Shown here in pieces: positions 26,218-35,624 of a stretch of 64,000 bases of DNA (position 1 is the stretch's first letter; every line of letters begins with the position of its first letter). A model generated the notes under the pieces. That model was not told where the DNA came from, searched no databases, and worked only from the letters and a program-made list of their open reading frames with translations. The stretch is from Paenibacillus sp. 453mf. GTDB lineage: Bacteria; Bacillota; Bacilli; Paenibacillales; Paenibacillaceae. The DNA is taken from NCBI RefSeq assembly GCF_900116105.1, contig NZ_FPAC01000001.1:1168862-1232861 (forward strand), given 5' to 3'. The translations under genes were made by a program, and so were the position numbers.

Positions 26218-28017
26218 ATGTCCAAAATTTTAACCCGGAAAGAAGTAGAGCTTGAAGCAACATGGAATCTGAAAGATATATTTGAGACGAAGGAAGCTTG
26301 GGAGAAGGAACTAAACGATGTACAACAAGATATTTCCTCTGTAACTCAATACGAAGGAAGACTGAATGAAGGCGCTGATGTGCTGCTGGCCTGCTTGATT
26401 GCTCAGGAGGAGATCCAAGTGAGAATTGGCAGAATCGGTGCATACGCCCAGCTGGATTTGGCGGGAGACAGCATTAATTCAGAGAATCAGATCAATGCCG
26501 CGAGAGCCAGAGATGCTGCTTCTGCCATTGGTTCGGCGCTATCCTTTGTGAAGTCCGAAATTCTGTCGCTTCCGGACAGAACCATTGAAGATTACATAGA
26601 GAAACAACCCGCGCTCAAAGATTTTGAACGCAGTCTCGGATTGCTTCTCAAGACCAAGCCGCATCGGCTTAGTGCGGAAACGGAGAAAGTCCTAACCTCC
26701 TTTGGAGAAGTAATAGGAGCCCCTTATCGTATATATGAACGAAGCAAATTGGCGGATATGACCTTCCGTACAGCAGAAGACGGACGGGGAGAAGAAGTTC
26801 CGGTATCATTTGCATTGTATGAGAATAAATATGTAGAATCCGCTGACACAGATTTGCGCCGGAATGCATTTAAAGCGTTCAGTGAAACGCTCCACAAATA
26901 CCGCAACACCTTCGCTGAAGCATACGGTACAGAAGTAAAGCGTCAGGTTATCGAGTCCCGACTGCGTGGATATGATTCGGTTACCGAGATGTTATTAACG
27001 CCGCAGCAAGTGACAACGGAGATGTATCACAACATTCTTGACATCTTGCAGGAAGAGCTTGCACCTCATATGCGAAGATACGCTGCGCTTAAGAAAAGGG
27101 TGCTAAACCTGGATGAAATGACATTCGCTGATCTGAAAGCTCCGCTGGACCCTGACTTCAGTCCTGGAATTACTTATAAGGAAGCCGGAGAGCTCATCAA
27201 GGAAGCCTTGTCTATTCTTGGGCCTGAATATGGAGAGATCGTGGCGGACGCATTTGCAAACCGATGGGTGGATTATGCAGACAATGCAGGGAAACGAACG
27301 GGTGCCTTCTGTATGTCTATCCCGGGTGTACATTCCTATATCCTGATCAGCTGGGCGGATAATATGCGAGGTGCATTTACGCTTGCTCATGAAGTAGGGC
27401 ATGCCGGCCATCTTATGCTCGCGAACAAGTATCAGCGTCCGACCAATTCCAGACCTTCACTCTATTTCATCGAAGCGCCTTCGACCATGAATGAGCTGCT
27501 CCTGGCAGATCACTTGCTGCAGCGTTCTCATGATCCAAGAATGCGCCGCTGGGTTATTTCGCAATTGCTTGGGACTTATTTCCATAATTTCGTGACTCAT
27601 CTGCTTGAAGGAGAGCTCCAGCGTCAGGTTTATGACCTCGCTATGGATAATGTACCGCTGACGGCTGTTAAATTATGCGAGCTCAAAGGGAATATTCTGT
27701 CCAGCTTCTGGGGAGAAGATGTTGTCATTGATGAATATGCCCAATTGACGTGGATGCGCCAGCCGCATTACTACATGAGCTTGTACCCTTATACGTATGC
27801 TGCAGGCTTAACAGCTTCAACCGCTGTAGCTCAGTTGATCAGAGAAGAAGGCCAGCCGGCCGTAGACCGCTGGTTAGAGGTTCTCAAAGCTGGCGGTTCC
27901 ATGAGCCCGCTTGAGCTAATGAAGCTGGCAGGCGTCGATATGTCACGGCCAGATCCGATTCGAAGTGCGGCAGCCTATGTCGGCTCACTGATCGATGAAT
28001 TAGAGAGCCTGTATTAA
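26218..28017 (+). CDS. pepF: M3 family oligoendopeptidase (PepF-like)
   Basis: A 599-residue zinc metallopeptidase of the oligoendopeptidase F clade. The N-terminal Peptidase_M3_N helical region starts RKEVELEATWNLKDIFETKE. The catalytic motif TLAHEVGHAGH (HExxH, first His about residue 391) is followed by EAPSTMNELLL with the third zinc ligand. It cleaves short peptides in the cytoplasm. Start is ATG 26218 or GTG 26215; both follow AGGAGAGG. Confidence 0.92.
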   Translation: MSKILTRKEVELEATWNLKDIFETKEAWEKELNDVQQDISSVTQYEGRLNEGADVLLACLIAQEEIQVRIGRIGAYAQLDLAGDSINSENQINAARARDAASAIGSALSFVKSEILSLPDRTIEDYIEKQPALKDFERSLGLLLKTKPHRLSAETEKVLTSFGEVIGAPYRIYERSKLADMTFRTAEDGRGEEVPVSFALYENKYVESADTDLRRNAFKAFSETLHKYRNTFAEAYGTEVKRQVIESRLRGYDSVTEMLLTPQQVTTEMYHNILDILQEELAPHMRRYAALKKRVLNLDEMTFADLKAPLDPDFSPGITYKEAGELIKEALSILGPEYGEIVADAFANRWVDYADNAGKRTGAFCMSIPGVHSYILISWADNMRGAFTLAHEVGHAGHLMLANKYQRPTNSRPSLYFIEAPSTMNELLLADHLLQRSHDPRMRRWVISQLLGTYFHNFVTHLLEGELQRQVYDLAMDNVPLTAVKLCELKGNILSSFWGEDVVIDEYAQLTWMRQPHYYMSLYPYTYAAGLTASTAVAQLIREEGQPAVDRWLEVLKAGGSMSPLELMKLAGVDMSRPDPIRSAAAYVGSLIDELESLY

Positions 28018-28117
28018 TTAAATAGAGAAAGGTCGTCGAGAAAAGGTGTTTAGTTCTAGACCGTTTATGAATGTAGAGCCCGTTAATATGAGGACTTTCT
28101 TTAATGAGGTTCCAGAT

Positions 28118-28516
28118 ATGCACGGTGATGGATTTTTTGGAGGCTTCCTTGGTGGAGCACCGCCGTTGTTCAATATTGTCTTTACAGTGATTTCACTTGT
28201 CATTGGAGGTTCAATATTATATGCCATCATTAACGGAATCAGTGTCTGGAGTAAGAATAATGCAGCCGAGCAAATGACAGAAGAAGCACGAGTGCTGACG
28301 AGAAGAACGTATGTGAGCGGCGGATCAGGAGATTCGAGTGCAAGAACGAGTTATTATATAACGTTTGAGCATGCCAATGGACAGCGTACAGAGCTGCAGG
28401 TGAAGGCTGAGGACTACGGATTGATTGTTGAGGGCGACCGCGGTATGTTGAGCTGCCAAGGAACAAGGTTTCTCGGATTCGAGAGATTGCGTCCGGTAAG
28501 CTCAGACCAGATATAA
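28118..28516 (+). CDS. DUF2500 family membrane protein
   Basis: A 132-residue protein with one N-terminal helix (FNIVFTVISLVIGGSILYAI) and a soluble beta domain containing ARVLTRRTYVSGGSGDSSAR and YYITFEHANGQRTELQVKAE, diagnostic of DUF2500 (E. coli YhhM-like). The frame is open from GTG 28046, but GAGG at 28106-28109 and family length favour the ATG at 28118. Function unknown. A terminator follows. Confidence 0.8.
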   Translation: MHGDGFFGGFLGGAPPLFNIVFTVISLVIGGSILYAIINGISVWSKNNAAEQMTEEARVLTRRTYVSGGSGDSSARTSYYITFEHANGQRTELQVKAEDYGLIVEGDRGMLSCQGTRFLGFERLRPVSSDQI

Positions 28517-28519
28517 TGG

Positions 28520-28566
28520 AAGAGGAGGCACATTCCCGACTATCGGGACGTCCTCCTCTTATTTTG
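28520..28566 (+). terminator. Rho-independent terminator
   Basis: Outer stem AAGAGGAGG / CCTCCTCTT and inner TCCCGA / TCGGGA form a long hairpin ending in ATTTTGT. Confidence 0.8.
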
Positions 28567-28609
28567 TCTATATTGCTGCCAGGAATCATAAGAGAGAGCG
28601 ATTTACGGA

Positions 28610-29470
28610 TTAAAGTACAGCCTCGTGTGGCTCTGCTCCGATCCAGTCAAACATCCGTGATATGGCAGCCTGATGAAGCTCTCCCGGGAAATGATGACCA
28701 AGACCTTCATAACGATGAAAATCTACATCATCTCGTGAACGGTTTAATAGATCGAACAATTTCTCTCCTTGACGAAATGAGACTTGTACATCATCGGTTC
28801 CATGCACGATCAGAATCGGACAAGGGATCTGTTCTGCGATGGATAGGGGAGAGCGCTCCAGGTAAGCATCCGGAAGCTTCCAAGGAGGACCTCCAATCAC
28901 TCGTTTAAACATACGTCTAAGGTCAACTCGATCCTCATAAGTCTGAGTCATGTCGGATACACCGCTCCACAAGACAAGCTTATGTATACTGGGCATTTCT
29001 AGAGCGGTATAAGCCGCATTGATTGCCCCTCTGGAGAATCCCATAATACTGATCTGTTCGGGATCAACGAAGGGAAGCTCTGACAATAACCGAACTGCAG
29101 CGTATACATCATGTTTATCCTCTCCGCCAAACAAATCCCGGCCTTCACCGCCTTCTGTTCCACGATACGAAGGGGCAAATACGATGTGATCGTGTTTCGA
29201 GAATTCCTCAACCCAATGGGTTCTCACCTTGCCGAAGTTGCCAATTCCGCCGCGACAATATATAAATACAGGCCATTTCTTTGATGTAAATTCCTTATTG
29301 TTTTCTTGGTGTAAGGTACTCGTCAGTTGAATGGCAGGCTGCTCATCCGAACTAAACCTGCCATGCAGCATATCTCTTGCCGCCGATTCCGATAACTGAA
29401 ATCCCAAGGGCAGGCTGAGATATCCTTTGACCTGAAGTCCCTGGGACAGATACGTAACATGATAGATCAT
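28610..29470 (-). CDS. Alpha/beta hydrolase, S9/DAP-like
   Basis: A 286-residue hydrolase with an N-terminal beta lead-in and peptidase-S9-type fold. The nucleophile elbow is ISIMGFSRGAINAA (G-F-S-R-G), the acid likely GTDDVQVS and the base GLGHHFPGE. YCRGGIGNFGKVRTHWVEEF and FAPSYRGTEGGEGRDLFGG form the oxyanion and cap regions. An upstream GTG (29482) and ATG (29479) are in frame; ATG 29470 best fits AAAGG. Substrate (peptide or ester) unknown. Confidence 0.83.
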   Translation of the reverse strand: MIYHVTYLSQGLQVKGYLSLPLGFQLSESAARDMLHGRFSSDEQPAIQLTSTLHQENNKEFTSKKWPVFIYCRGGIGNFGKVRTHWVEEFSKHDHIVFAPSYRGTEGGEGRDLFGGEDKHDVYAAVRLLSELPFVDPEQISIMGFSRGAINAAYTALEMPSIHKLVLWSGVSDMTQTYEDRVDLRRMFKRVIGGPPWKLPDAYLERSPLSIAEQIPCPILIVHGTDDVQVSFRQGEKLFDLLNRSRDDVDFHRYEGLGHHFPGELHQAAISRMFDWIGAEPHEAVL

Positions 29471-29556
29471 CGCTCTCATCACCTTTGGTCTAGTTGTTTA
29501 GCTTGTATATTATACCCTTGTTCTCATAGTGATTAAACGAAAGAACGATGATCTCT

Positions 29557-30381
29557 TCAGCGATTTTTCAAAAATGACAGCAAGGTGGAAAGAAATCTTT
29601 CCTTCTCATCATAAATGAGATGATGCCCACTTTGCTCAAATCGGTAAATGAGCGATCCGGGAATTTCCTGCTGCATGGCTACGGCTGCTGCGAATGGAAC
29701 GACTTGATCGTGAATGCCGTGAAAAATACCAGTGGGCACATCTATATATGTAACATCTTCAGACAAATCCTCATCACGAAGTGCAACCGCTGTTTGAATA
29801 AGCGCATACGAGGCACTCTCCATACAATTGTGCAGAAACCAGTTTCGATATTCTGGACTTACATAACGGTGAAATAACGTTCCCGAAAAATCGGTTATCG
29901 CTTGCGGCAGGTCTTGATGCAGCTGCTCAATCAGCTGGTCAATCATAGGAACCGGGAGCCCGAAGGGGGACTCTTCATCTCTCTTAGCAAAGACAGGGGC
30001 AGCTGCGGATACCAGCAGAAGCTTATCAATTTTCGAACCATGATGATATTTGGACATATATCGGATCGCCACCGAACCTCCCAATGAATATCCGACGAGT
30101 ATGACATTCTTCAGGTCCAGCGTATCAATGATGACGGACAGGTCTTCTGCCATTCGATCGTATTGATAACCATGCCAAGGCTTATCTGATTTGCCGAATC
30201 CTCTAAAATCAAGGCCGATACAGCGAAACCGGTGATGAGGCAGGATTTGATAGGCATAATCAAAGACCCGATGATTGCCCGGCCACCCGTGCAAGAACAT
30301 GAGGGTATGTCCATTTCCGTCATCCTGTGGACGCAGGTCTTCAACATACAGTTTTACACCGGATTCCACCTCAATGAACAT
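29557..30381 (-). CDS. Alpha/beta hydrolase
   Basis: A 274-residue alpha/beta hydrolase of the haloperoxidase/epoxide-hydrolase-like group. HGWPGNHRVFD is the oxyanion motif and LVGYSLGGSVAIRYM holds the nucleophile Ser. GIHDQVVPF supplies the Asp and QSGHHLIYDEKERFL the His. It is preceded by another hydrolase on the same strand 86 bp downstream; co-transcription is possible. Substrate unknown. Confidence 0.85.
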   Translation of the reverse strand: MFIEVESGVKLYVEDLRPQDDGNGHTLMFLHGWPGNHRVFDYAYQILPHHRFRCIGLDFRGFGKSDKPWHGYQYDRMAEDLSVIIDTLDLKNVILVGYSLGGSVAIRYMSKYHHGSKIDKLLLVSAAAPVFAKRDEESPFGLPVPMIDQLIEQLHQDLPQAITDFSGTLFHRYVSPEYRNWFLHNCMESASYALIQTAVALRDEDLSEDVTYIDVPTGIFHGIHDQVVPFAAAVAMQQEIPGSLIYRFEQSGHHLIYDEKERFLSTLLSFLKNR

Positions 30382-30572
30382 GCTCTTCGCTCACTCCTTC
30401 TAATGGAAATTTAGAACTATTCCTAATTTATGCGCAGCGTATGAGGACAATGCGGCAGAGTTACAGTTCCGCATTTGATATAGCAAGCTTTAGATTACGC
30501 CTGATGCTCTAAGCAATCAAGATGAATGAAAATCAATTTGAAGCATGCAAGTCCAATGAAGGTTTTCTTTGA

Positions 30573-30679
30573 AACAAACATTTGTTATGTTGTTTTTATT
30601 TGTTTTATACTATAAAAATCAAAAAAATAATCATATTCAAACCAAAATAAAAGTGATATACTCCCATTAAGCGTTTACA
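30573..30679 (+). promoter_or_regulatory. rha-lut operon promoter with DeoR-type boxes and cre site
   Basis: AACAAACATTTGTT (30573-30586, 6-bp arms) and following TTTGTT-type direct repeats resemble DeoR-family operators. A -10 TATACT (30657-30662) is followed by ATTAAGCGTTTACA (30666-30679), which matches the CcpA cre consensus TGWAARCGYTWNCW at 12 of 14 positions. The cre would cover the transcription start and so repress. The remaining part of the 332-bp gap shows one small hairpin (AATGCGG / CCGCATT, 30449-30475). Confidence 0.55.
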
Positions 30680-30713
30680 ACAGTATAAAAACAACATTTC
30701 GGGAGGATCGATC

Positions 30714-32783
30714 ATGGTTCAGAATCTGTGGGATGAATCTAATGCAGGACAATTAAACGAAGGACTCGAAAGGTTAGTATATCGTTCGAATTTGATTGGG
30801 TCGGATCGGAGGGTGTGTAACTGGGGTGGTGGAAATACTTCCAGCAAGACGGTTATCCAGGATTTTCGCGGAAGAGATGTTGAAGTCATGTATGTTAAGG
30901 GAAGCGGATCTGATCTTGCTACGATGAAATCTGGTCATTTTACCGGTCTCCGCCTGGACGATATCCGGCCGCTGATGGAGAGAGATGAGATGACGGACGA
31001 GGACATGGTCGCTTATCTAGCCAACTGTATGATTGAAGCGAAGCATCCGCGTGCCTCGATTGAAACCCTGCTGCATGCCTTTATACCATATCCTCATGTT
31101 GATCATACACACCCGGATTCCATTATCAGTATCTGCTGTGCGGATAACGGCCGTGAAATAGCGAAGGAAATCTTCGGAGACCGGTTCGTATGGGTTCCCT
31201 ATGTTCGTCCTGGATTCACTTTATCCAAGATGATTGCAGAAGGAGTTATAAGTAACCCGCAGGCGGAGCTCGTTCTTATGGAGAAACATGGTCTTGTCAC
31301 ATGGGGGAGCACCTCGGAAGAAGTTTATGCGAAGACCATTCGTATCATTAATGAAGCGGAGAGCTATATAGAATCTAAAGTAGATGAGGCCAGTCTGTTT
31401 GGGGGAGCCCAATATGATGCGCTGCCTCAACAGGTCAGGAAGGATATTGCAGCGCAGATTATGCCGCTTATTCGGGGAGCTGTCAGCGATGAGAAGAAGA
31501 TGATCCTGACCTTTGACGATGCAGAGGATGTTCTTCAGTTCGTAAATGGCAGGGATTCAGCCGAGCTGTCTCAGGTTGGAGCGGCATGCCCGGATCATCT
31601 AGTACATACCAAGGTTGTTCCGCTCTTCGTGAACTGGACTCCAGATGCGGAGGATGTGACAGGACTGAGGGAGCTTGTTGGTTCAGCCATTAAGGATTAT
31701 AAAGAGAACTACAAACTATATTTTGAACGCAATAAACATGAAGGTGACGTCATGTTTGAAGCCGCTCCACGAGTTATTCTAATTCCAGGTATCGGTATGA
31801 TTAATACAGGCAAGAGCTGGTCCAATTCCAAAGTAAGCGGTGCACTGTATCATCGTGCTATTGCTGTGATGAGGGGTGCTACCACGCTTGGGCAATTCGT
31901 ATCACTCAGCGAGAACGAATCCTATAATGTAGAGTATTGGCCGCTTGAGCTGTATAAATTGTCGCTGGCACCGGCAGAGACGGAATTCTCAAGAAAGGTT
32001 GCGCTTATTACAGGCGGAGCAGGAGGAATCGGCAGCGAAACAGCGAGACTGCTCGTATCCGAAGGAGCCCATGTTATACTTGCTGATCTAAATTTGGAAG
32101 GGGCTCAGAAGGTAGCTGACGAAATAAACAGTCAGTATGGGGAACATCGAGCTATTCCTGTTCAGATGGATGTAACCAGTGAAGAGCAGATTCACAGAGC
32201 ATACGCGGAAACCGCACTTACCTACGGTGGAGTCGATATTATTGTGAATAATGCTGGACTCGCCACTTCCAGTCCTTTTGATGAAACGTCACTCAAGGAA
32301 TGGAACCTCAATATCAATGTTCTGGGAACAGGTTATTTCCTCGTTGCACGCGAAGCCTTCAAACTAATGAAGGAGCAGGGTATCGGGGGCAGCATGGTGT
32401 TTATCGGCTCGAAAAACTCCATTTATGCCGGCAAGAATGTCACCGCCTATAGCTCCGCCAAGGCGCTTGAAGCACATCTTGCCCGCTGCATCGCAGCAGA
32501 AGGTGGAGAATACGGTATCCGTGTCAATACCATTCTGCCGGATGCCATTCTACAAGGGTCAGCGATCTGGAATTCCAACTGGCGCAATGAACGTGCGGCT
32601 GCCTATGGCATTGAGCCAGATCAACTGGAGGAGCATTATCGCAAGCGTACAACGCTGCTCGTCAATATTTATCCTAGGGACATAGCGGAAGGCGTTGCTT
32701 TCTTTGCCTCATCTAAGGCCGAAAAAACAACAGGCTGCATGCTCACCATTGACGGAGGGGTGACGGCTGCGTTCACACGTTAA
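30714..32783 (+). CDS. rhaEW: Bifunctional rhamnulose-1-P aldolase / L-lactaldehyde dehydrogenase
   Basis: A 689-residue fusion. Residues 1-about 420 form a class II aldolase (RhaE-type, YVKGSGSDLATMKSGHFTGL, HTHPDSIISICC with metal-binding His, LVLMEKHGLVTWG). Residues 428-689 form a short-chain dehydrogenase (VALITGGAGGIGSETARLLV, NAGLATSSPF, catalytic YSSAK). The aldolase gives DHAP and L-lactaldehyde; the SDR oxidises L-lactaldehyde to L-lactate with NAD. SD GGGAGG precedes ATG. First gene of the rha-lut operon. Assignment follows the B. subtilis YuxG/RhaEW family. Confidence 0.93.
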   Translation: MVQNLWDESNAGQLNEGLERLVYRSNLIGSDRRVCNWGGGNTSSKTVIQDFRGRDVEVMYVKGSGSDLATMKSGHFTGLRLDDIRPLMERDEMTDEDMVAYLANCMIEAKHPRASIETLLHAFIPYPHVDHTHPDSIISICCADNGREIAKEIFGDRFVWVPYVRPGFTLSKMIAEGVISNPQAELVLMEKHGLVTWGSTSEEVYAKTIRIINEAESYIESKVDEASLFGGAQYDALPQQVRKDIAAQIMPLIRGAVSDEKKMILTFDDAEDVLQFVNGRDSAELSQVGAACPDHLVHTKVVPLFVNWTPDAEDVTGLRELVGSAIKDYKENYKLYFERNKHEGDVMFEAAPRVILIPGIGMINTGKSWSNSKVSGALYHRAIAVMRGATTLGQFVSLSENESYNVEYWPLELYKLSLAPAETEFSRKVALITGGAGGIGSETARLLVSEGAHVILADLNLEGAQKVADEINSQYGEHRAIPVQMDVTSEEQIHRAYAETALTYGGVDIIVNNAGLATSSPFDETSLKEWNLNINVLGTGYFLVAREAFKLMKEQGIGGSMVFIGSKNSIYAGKNVTAYSSAKALEAHLARCIAAEGGEYGIRVNTILPDAILQGSAIWNSNWRNERAAAYGIEPDQLEEHYRKRTTLLVNIYPRDIAEGVAFFASSKAEKTTGCMLTIDGGVTAAFTR

Positions 32784-32913
32784 TTATTGAATTTGACGTT
32801 CAATACACCGCGCATCTCGGAGGATTTATATTCGACTGCTTGAATGATCCGGTACATCTTCCGAGGGCGTGTTCCATTTTCTTTTATCACATAGGATCAA
32901 AGGAGAGGTCTAT

Positions 32914-34134
32914 ATGACGGATAAAGCTTATGCATGGTTTGAAGAGCAGCAAACGGCAAGGGGAATTAATGTTGAGGAAGTGAAGCGGAAGATTAAGCAG
33001 TTCAAGATTGAAACGCCATCGTGGGGATACGGTGATTCAGGAACGCGCTTCAAAGTATTTCAGAAGGAAGGCGTGCCGAGAGATCCGTTTGAGAAGATGG
33101 AGGATGCGGCTGTTGTTCATCGCCTGACAGGCCTTGCCCCCACAGTAGCCATTCATATTCCTTGGGATAAGGTGGGAGATTACGGCAAGCTTCGTTCCCA
33201 CGCCGAGAGCTTGGGACTTAAGATCGGAGCAGTTAATCCGAATCTTTTTCAGGAAGAGGACTATATGCTTGGCAGTGTAACGAACAGTGATGCGGCTGTG
33301 CGCCGGAAGGCAACAGAACATCTGCTTGAATGCGTTGACATTGCAAAAGCAACAGGCTCTCGTGACCTGAGCCTCTGGTTTGCAGATGGAACCAATTATC
33401 CCGGACAGGGTGACATCCGCCAGCGGAAGAACTGGATGCAGGAAGCTTTATCCGAAATGTATAAAGCGCTTACGAAGGATATGCGGATGCTGATTGAATA
33501 TAAGTGCTTTGAGCCTGGCTTCTATCATACGGATCTGGCGGACTGGGGCATGGCATACAATACAGCTTTAAAGCTTGGTGAACAGGCACAGGTGCTTGTC
33601 GATACAGGCCATCATTTGCCAGGAGCGAATATTGAACACATTGTGGCCTATCTTATTGATGAGAAGAGACTGGGTGGATTTCACTTTAACAGCCGTAAAT
33701 ATGCGGATGATGATCTGATTGTGGGTACCGTCAATCCCTATGAGTTATTCCTTATCTTCTATCAGATTCTGAACGGGGCTGTGGACACAGATGAAGGTAT
33801 TCGGCAAGGTGTAGACTCCATTGCTTATATGCTGGACCAATCCCATAACATTGAGCAGAAAATACCGGCTATGATTCGTTCGGTGCTGAATGTTCAGACT
33901 GCTTATGCCAAAGCGCTTCTTATCGATCATTCAGAGGTTGCGGCTGCCCAAGAAAAGAATGACGTACTGGCAGCGGAGCATGCGATCCGCAAGGCATCTG
34001 AATTCGATGTAACTCCACTGCTGCATGCAGTTAGAGAAGAAGAAGGGTTACCGATTGATCCGATGGAGGCTTATCTTATGAGCAGCTATCCAGAGGAGAT
34101 CAAGGCACGCGGTAAGGGAGGGGCGAGCTGGTGA
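32914..34134 (+). CDS. rhaA: L-rhamnose isomerase
   Basis: A 406-residue TIM-barrel isomerase that converts L-rhamnose to L-rhamnulose. It has VAIHIPWDKVGDYGKLRSHA, DLSLWFADGTNYPGQGDIRQ, MLIEYKCFEPGFYHTDLADW and VDTGHHLPGANIEHIVAYLI, with metal-ligand Glu/Asp/His residues. An in-frame start at 32869 is unlikely; AAAGGAGAGG sits 5 nt before the ATG at 32914. Its last codon overlaps the rhaB start. Confidence 0.93.
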   Translation: MTDKAYAWFEEQQTARGINVEEVKRKIKQFKIETPSWGYGDSGTRFKVFQKEGVPRDPFEKMEDAAVVHRLTGLAPTVAIHIPWDKVGDYGKLRSHAESLGLKIGAVNPNLFQEEDYMLGSVTNSDAAVRRKATEHLLECVDIAKATGSRDLSLWFADGTNYPGQGDIRQRKNWMQEALSEMYKALTKDMRMLIEYKCFEPGFYHTDLADWGMAYNTALKLGEQAQVLVDTGHHLPGANIEHIVAYLIDEKRLGGFHFNSRKYADDDLIVGTVNPYELFLIFYQILNGAVDTDEGIRQGVDSIAYMLDQSHNIEQKIPAMIRSVLNVQTAYAKALLIDHSEVAAAQEKNDVLAAEHAIRKASEFDVTPLLHAVREEEGLPIDPMEAYLMSSYPEEIKARGKGGASW

Positions 34135-35609
34135 ACATCCTCGCCTATGATTTAGGAGCTTCAAGCGGAAGGGCAGTCCTTGGGCTGCTGAGTGACTCCC
34201 GCATCCAGATCAAGGAAATTCACCGCTTCTCTAACGATCCGGTGATGGCAGGAGATCATTTGCATTGGGATATACTTAGGCTGCTTCATGAGCTTAAGCA
34301 GGGGATGCTGAAGGTGAAGCTGCAAGGGGAGAAGATTTCCAGCGTAGGCATTGATTCATGGGCTGTCGATTATGGGCTCCTCAATCAGAAGGGGGAGCTG
34401 CTCGGAAGTCCATATCATTACCGCGATAAACGGACCGATGGTGTGATGGAGAAAGTGACCGCCAACATTCCGGCAGAGCATATTTTTCGGAAGACAGGAA
34501 TTCAGTTCCTGCCCTTTAACACCATTTATCAGCTTGCTGTTCTCAAGCAGCAGAACTCCTATATGCTGAAGGAAGCCGCTCATTTTCTAATGATACCGGA
34601 TTTGCTGCGGTTCTTCCTGACGGGTGAGAAATTGAATGAATTTACAAATGCAACGACAACACAGCTGTTTAATCCATGTACGGGCGACTGGGATTCGGAG
34701 CTGCTATACCGGATTGGCATACCGGAGGCATGGTTCGGCAAGGTACTGACCCCGGGATCGGATGCAGGTGAGCTGAGACCCTCTGTGATGCAGGAGCTGG
34801 GAGTACCTAACGTTCGCTTCGTTGCCGTAGCTGAGCATGATACCGGTTCAGCTGTGGCAGCGGTACCTGCGACGACACGATCATTCGCTTATCTTAGCTG
34901 TGGCACATGGTCACTTATGGGGACAGAGATGGATGCACCTGTTATTAATGAGACTTCTCAGGCTCTGAATTTTACAAATGAAGGCGGAGCTAATCATACG
35001 TATCGTCTACTCAAAAATATTATGGGACTCTGGATCTTTCAGGAGACGCTGCGACAATTTGGGCGTGCGGGCAAGACGTACAGCTATGATGAAATATTAA
35101 GACTTGCTCAAGATGCAAAGCCTTTCCAATACTTCATAGATCCGGATGATTCTTCCTTCTTGCCGGCGGGCAGTATGACTGACCGCATTGAGGCCTACCT
35201 GACCAGAACGGGTCAAGGATTGCCGCAATCCGACGGGGAAATGGTTCGCTGTATACTTGAGAGCCTTGCCCTGAAATATAGACATGTGCTGGAAATGACA
35301 GAGCAGGTATCCGGGCAGCAATTTGACAGTCTTCATATGGTGGGCGGAGGCATTAACAATAAGCTGCTATGCGCTTGGACTGCAAGTGCAATCGGTAAAC
35401 CTGTATATGCAGGTCCCGTAGAAGCAAGTGCGATTGGTAATCTGGTCGTACAGTGGAGGAATCAAGGCATATTCAAGAGTGCGGCGGAAGCTCGGGCCGT
35501 CATACGCGATTCTTTTCCTGTTCTAACCTATGAGCCGGAACAGGCGGAAGCCTGGAGAGAGGCGTACGGCAGTTTCACCAAGTATACAGGTCTAGCTGCC
35601 TATGCCTAA
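34131..35609 (+). CDS. rhaB: Rhamnulokinase
   Basis: A 492-residue FGGY-family kinase that phosphorylates L-rhamnulose at O-1. It starts NILAYDLGASSGRAVLGLL (phosphate-1 loop) and has VGIDSWAVDYGLL, VAEHDTGSAVAAVPA, SCGTWSLMGTE and HMVGGGINNKLLCAWTASAI (adenosine loop). GTG start overlaps the rhaA stop by 4 nt, indicating coupling. Confidence 0.94.
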   Translation: MNILAYDLGASSGRAVLGLLSDSRIQIKEIHRFSNDPVMAGDHLHWDILRLLHELKQGMLKVKLQGEKISSVGIDSWAVDYGLLNQKGELLGSPYHYRDKRTDGVMEKVTANIPAEHIFRKTGIQFLPFNTIYQLAVLKQQNSYMLKEAAHFLMIPDLLRFFLTGEKLNEFTNATTTQLFNPCTGDWDSELLYRIGIPEAWFGKVLTPGSDAGELRPSVMQELGVPNVRFVAVAEHDTGSAVAAVPATTRSFAYLSCGTWSLMGTEMDAPVINETSQALNFTNEGGANHTYRLLKNIMGLWIFQETLRQFGRAGKTYSYDEILRLAQDAKPFQYFIDPDDSSFLPAGSMTDRIEAYLTRTGQGLPQSDGEMVRCILESLALKYRHVLEMTEQVSGQQFDSLHMVGGGINNKLLCAWTASAIGKPVYAGPVEASAIGNLVVQWRNQGIFKSAAEARAVIRDSFPVLTYEPEQAEAWREAYGSFTKYTGLAAYA

Positions 35610-35624
35610 ATCTGGAGGATGCCT

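Noticed and set aside
28516..28908. 130-codon plus-strand ORF after the DUF2500 gene
   Set aside because: It runs over a terminator hairpin and is antisense to the 3' part of the alpha/beta hydrolase at 28610-29470, which has clear catalytic motifs.
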